From assembly GCA_030593645.1 (NCBI GenBank), contig JAUVGT010000214.1, positions 1 through 8,367 of the forward strand: a stretch of 8,367 nt of DNA, written 5' to 3'. Source of the DNA: Deltaproteobacteria bacterium. Lineage in GTDB: Bacteria > Desulfobacterota > Desulfobacteria > Desulfobacterales > JAUVGT01. The notes below the pieces were generated by a model that saw only the letters and a program-made list of their open reading frames with translations, had not been told where the DNA came from and ran no database searches. The stretch's first letter is position 1. Every line of letters begins with the position of its first letter. The translations under genes were made by a program, and so were the position numbers. Of this stretch, positions 7,130 to 8,367 are shown in pieces.

Positions 7130-7894
7130 ATGAGACGGTGGAGATATAATTTTTTAAGGTTCATCCTATTGGGTTCTGTTCTTATTTTGGGTTTAATGAA
7201 TCAGAACGCAGACGCATCTTCAATCTTCGGTGATGATAAAGATCCACGGGTGATTATTGTATTTATCGACATGTCGGGAAGCACAAATGAAGCGAGGCGT
7301 ACGGTTTATCGAAACGCATTTAATAAAGTATATAAAAGTTTTCGAGAGGGGGACCGTATTGTCGTGGGAACCATAACCAGTCATTCCTATATCGATTTCA
7401 AACCGGCAGTAGACGAAGAGCTTCCGGAATCGAGCATATGGGTGAACCGTCTGAAATTTGAACAGGAATTATCCGGGAAAAAAAAGAAAGTGCGCAATGC
7501 GGTAAACCGGCTTCTAAAACAAAAGCGCGGTACTCCTTATACGGAAATCCTGAACTCATTGAACATTGCAGACACCATTTTCCATAATGAAAAGAAACGG
7601 CAAAAGATTCTCGTGATTTTTTCGGATATGATCCAGGATTCTAAAGAATATAAGTTTGATAAGGTCAGGATCACAAACAAATATATTTCGAATGTGATTG
7701 AAAACCGAAAAAGGCAAAAAATGATTCCCAACCTCTCTAATGTTAAGATTTATGTTGCCGGTGCCGCAGCATCCAGTTCCAAGAGATTTCGGGCCATAGA
7801 GTTATTTTGGACGCATTATTTCAAAGCCTGTAAGGCAGACTTCTCCACTCACCGCTACGGCCACTCTCTTCTGGAATTTGAAAAGGGATTGTAA
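7130..7894 (+). CDS. Exported von Willebrand factor A domain protein with MIDAS site
   Basis: vWA domains bind protein partners through a divalent metal held at a MIDAS site. The 254-residue product starts with a likely signal peptide: basic MRRWRYNFLRF, a hydrophobic core to about 23, and possible cleavage after ADA (27-29). No lipobox cysteine is seen. The vWA fold follows: VIIVFIDMSGST (41-52) supplies the D-x-S-x-S motif (Asp47, Ser49, Ser51), GTPYTE (134-139) the conserved Thr, and VIFSDM (162-167) the distal Asp166, so the metal site looks complete. The last strand VKIYVAGAA is followed by an FWTHYF helix. The start is chosen because GGAGG (7116-7120) lies nine bases before this ATG; an in-frame ATG at 7070 would overlap the preceding gene and hide the signal peptide. 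It is paired with the four-helix membrane gene 37 bases upstream. Its partner and role are unknown. Confidence 0.85.
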   Translation: MRRWRYNFLRFILLGSVLILGLMNQNADASSIFGDDKDPRVIIVFIDMSGSTNEARRTVYRNAFNKVYKSFREGDRIVVGTITSHSYIDFKPAVDEELPESSIWVNRLKFEQELSGKKKKVRNAVNRLLKQKRGTPYTEILNSLNIADTIFHNEKKRQKILVIFSDMIQDSKEYKFDKVRITNKYISNVIENRKRQKMIPNLSNVKIYVAGAAASSSKRFRAIELFWTHYFKACKADFSTHRYGHSLLEFEKGL

Positions 7895-7915
7895 GCCTTT
7901 CATAGAATGAAAGGC
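7895..7915 (+). repeat. Perfect 9-bp hairpin directly after the vWA stop codon
   Basis: GCCTTTCAT and ATGAAAGGC pair perfectly around an AGA loop, starting at the base after the stop codon. No T run follows on either strand, so it is not a classical intrinsic terminator. It could protect the mRNA 3' end or be part of the repeat patchwork that starts here. Confidence 0.6.
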
Positions 7916-7916
7916 A

Positions 7917-7948
7917 GGGTTCAAGGATTCGAGGGGCCGAGGGTTCAA
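7917..7948. repeat. Degenerate octamer tandem array (GGGTTCRA)
   Basis: Four consecutive 8-base units read GGGTTCAA, GGATTCGA, GGGGCCGA and GGGTTCAA. The outer two are identical and the inner two differ mostly by transitions. Non-coding, directly after the vWA gene. Confidence 0.6.
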
Positions 7949-7968
7949 GTGATTAAAAAAAATACAGG

Positions 7969-8018
7969 GCAGGCTTGTGCGGGCGTAGCCTTCGCCTACG
8001 TGTCTGCTTTTTATTTTA
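7969..8018 (+). terminator. Candidate intrinsic terminator for the membrane/vWA operon
   Basis: GCAGGC (7969-7974) pairs with GTCTGC (8002-8007) with one G-U pair, and an inner CGTAG/CTACG stem closes over CCTTCGC, with an asymmetric bulge on the left arm. TTTTTATTTTA follows at 8008-8018. The stem is imperfect, but stem plus T run in the right place supports a terminator. Confidence 0.5.
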
Positions 8019-8034
8019 CATAAATGAGTAAAGA

Positions 8035-8064
8035 CGATTCCGATACCGACCCCGACACCGGTAG
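8035..8064. repeat. Degenerate hexamer tandem array (CGANNC)
   Basis: Five units in register read CGATTC, CGATAC, CGACCC, CGACAC and CGGTAG. The frame CGA..C is kept in the first four. Only 30 bases long and non-coding; it resembles a decayed microsatellite. Confidence 0.6.
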
Positions 8065-8069
8065 AAGCT

Positions 8070-8101
8070 AAAAAAGGCACCCACAAGGGATGCTCCTACG
8101 A
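8070..8101 (-). terminator. GTAG-type REP-like hairpin, also a minus-strand terminator candidate
   Basis: On the minus strand the sequence begins CGTAGGA, then GCATCCC-TTGT-GGGTGC forms a stem with one bulged T, then C and a run of seven T (8076-8070). GTAG followed by a small GC-rich hairpin is the described signature of REP elements mobilised by REP-associated tyrosine transposases. The T run makes it suitable as a terminator for leftward transcription. Identity as a REP depends on genome copy number, which cannot be seen here. Confidence 0.45.
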
Positions 8102-8143
8102 TTTGAATCATATCAATAGTCACCAGGAGTGGTTATTAATTAT

Positions 8144-8184
8144 TCCATTCTTCCAACATTTCACCATTCCAAACCTTTCAACCT
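8144..8184. repeat. Second degenerate octamer array (TTYCAACM)
   Basis: Five adjacent units read TTCCATTC, TTCCAACA, TTTCACCA, TTCCAAACC and TTTCAACC, all octamers except one with an inserted base. The strand is purine-free at many positions. No coding potential. Confidence 0.5.
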
Positions 8185-8230
8185 CTCAGTCTGAAGGATT
8201 CATCTCAATTTTCATTTTTTAAATCCTGAT

Positions 8231-8312
8231 GGTCTCGTAAAAAGTCCGAATGTGACGGTTTCGTAAAGAGTTCAAATTCAAGGCGTGCAAATTTCGTAAT
8301 CATGAAGCGTAC
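8231..8312. repeat. 26-bp-period direct repeat, part of a possible truncated repeat element
   Basis: Positions 8231-8251 and 8257-8277 match at 17 of 21 positions, all four differences being transitions (C/T, A/G, C/T, G/A). A third shorter echo, TTTCGTAAT, lies at 8293-8301. From memory, the CGTAAAAAGTC...TTTCGTAATCATGAAGCGTAC wording resembles a dispersed intergenic repeat of Desulfobacterales whose full form is a long inverted repeat; only one half is present here. That resemblance is recollection, not a search result. Confidence 0.5.
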
Positions 8313-8324
8313 TTATCGGACCCG

Positions 8325-8356
8325 CCCTGTTAAATCTGTCTTTTTATTTAACAGGG
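8325..8356. repeat. 11-bp perfect inverted repeat before a possible gene start
   Basis: CCCTGTTAAAT (8325-8335) and ATTTAACAGGG (8346-8356) are exact inverted copies around CTGTCTTTTT. The right arm runs into GGGGAG (8354-8359), and an ATG lies at 8364-8366, almost at the window edge. The hairpin could hide a ribosome binding site in the leader of a following gene, or be an operator. The spacing to the ATG is short and the gene is not visible. Confidence 0.5.
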
Positions 8357-8367
8357 GAGTTGAATGA

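Noticed and set aside
6055..7894. Zorya-like (ZorA/ZorB) or MotA/MotB pair
   Set aside because: The second protein is a vWA domain with a signal peptide, not a MotB/OmpA-like peptidoglycan binder, and no Zorya helicase or nuclease genes are present.
7802..8086. 94-residue minus-strand open frame over the vWA 3' end and repeats
   Set aside because: It is antisense to the vWA gene at one end and made of translated tandem repeats at the other; no ribosome binding site or family resemblance.
7895..8367. CRISPR array
   Set aside because: Repeat units are 6 to 26 bases, contiguous and without unique spacers; no cas gene is nearby.

Overview
The window reads as chromosomal DNA of moderate to low GC from a Gram-negative bacterium, most likely a Desulfobacterota (former Deltaproteobacteria) lineage. 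The grounds are the gene order PASTA protein - rpe, the 4Fe-4S-style cysteines in LarE and in the peptide-ABC ATPase, and gene-free stretches packed with degenerate short repeats that I associate with Desulfobacterales. This placement is inference; no rRNA or other marker gene is present.

Layout, left to right. Positions 1-327 are gene-free: a degenerate 9-mer repeat, a palindromic REP-like sequence and a terminator-like hairpin. Then come two co-directional genes: a DppF/OppF-type peptide (or nickel) ABC importer ATPase (328-1314) and larE (1350-2147), an ATP-dependent sulfur transferase for the nickel-pincer cofactor. A short convergent palindrome separates larE from a minus-strand operon that runs from 4355 down to 2168: a membrane-anchored three-PASTA protein, ribulose-phosphate 3-epimerase (rpe) and type II 3-dehydroquinase (aroQ). 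A divergent promoter region (4356-4550) follows, then a plus-strand pair: a DegV-family (fatty-acid-binding fold) protein and a stand-alone Hpt phosphotransfer protein.

The most unusual part is 5947-7894. A good promoter candidate (TTGACA at -35) precedes two closely spaced genes with strong ribosome binding sites. The first encodes a four-helix inner-membrane protein with cytoplasmic coiled-coil ends. The second encodes an exported von Willebrand factor A protein with a complete-looking MIDAS metal site. I recognise neither as part of a named system. Together they look like a two-component membrane/periplasm module of unknown function and are the best candidate here for something undescribed.

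From 7895 to the end (473 bases) there is no gene. This stretch is a mosaic: a perfect hairpin, a degenerate octamer array, a terminator-like hairpin, a hexamer array, a GTAG-type REP-like hairpin that also works as a minus-strand terminator, a second octamer array, a 26-bp-period direct repeat, and an 11-bp inverted repeat whose right arm overlaps a possible ribosome binding site for a gene starting at the very edge.

Functionally, the housekeeping genes (rpe, aroQ, larE, ABC ATPase) are unremarkable in themselves. The accessory interest lies in the membrane/vWA pair and the repeat patchwork beside it.
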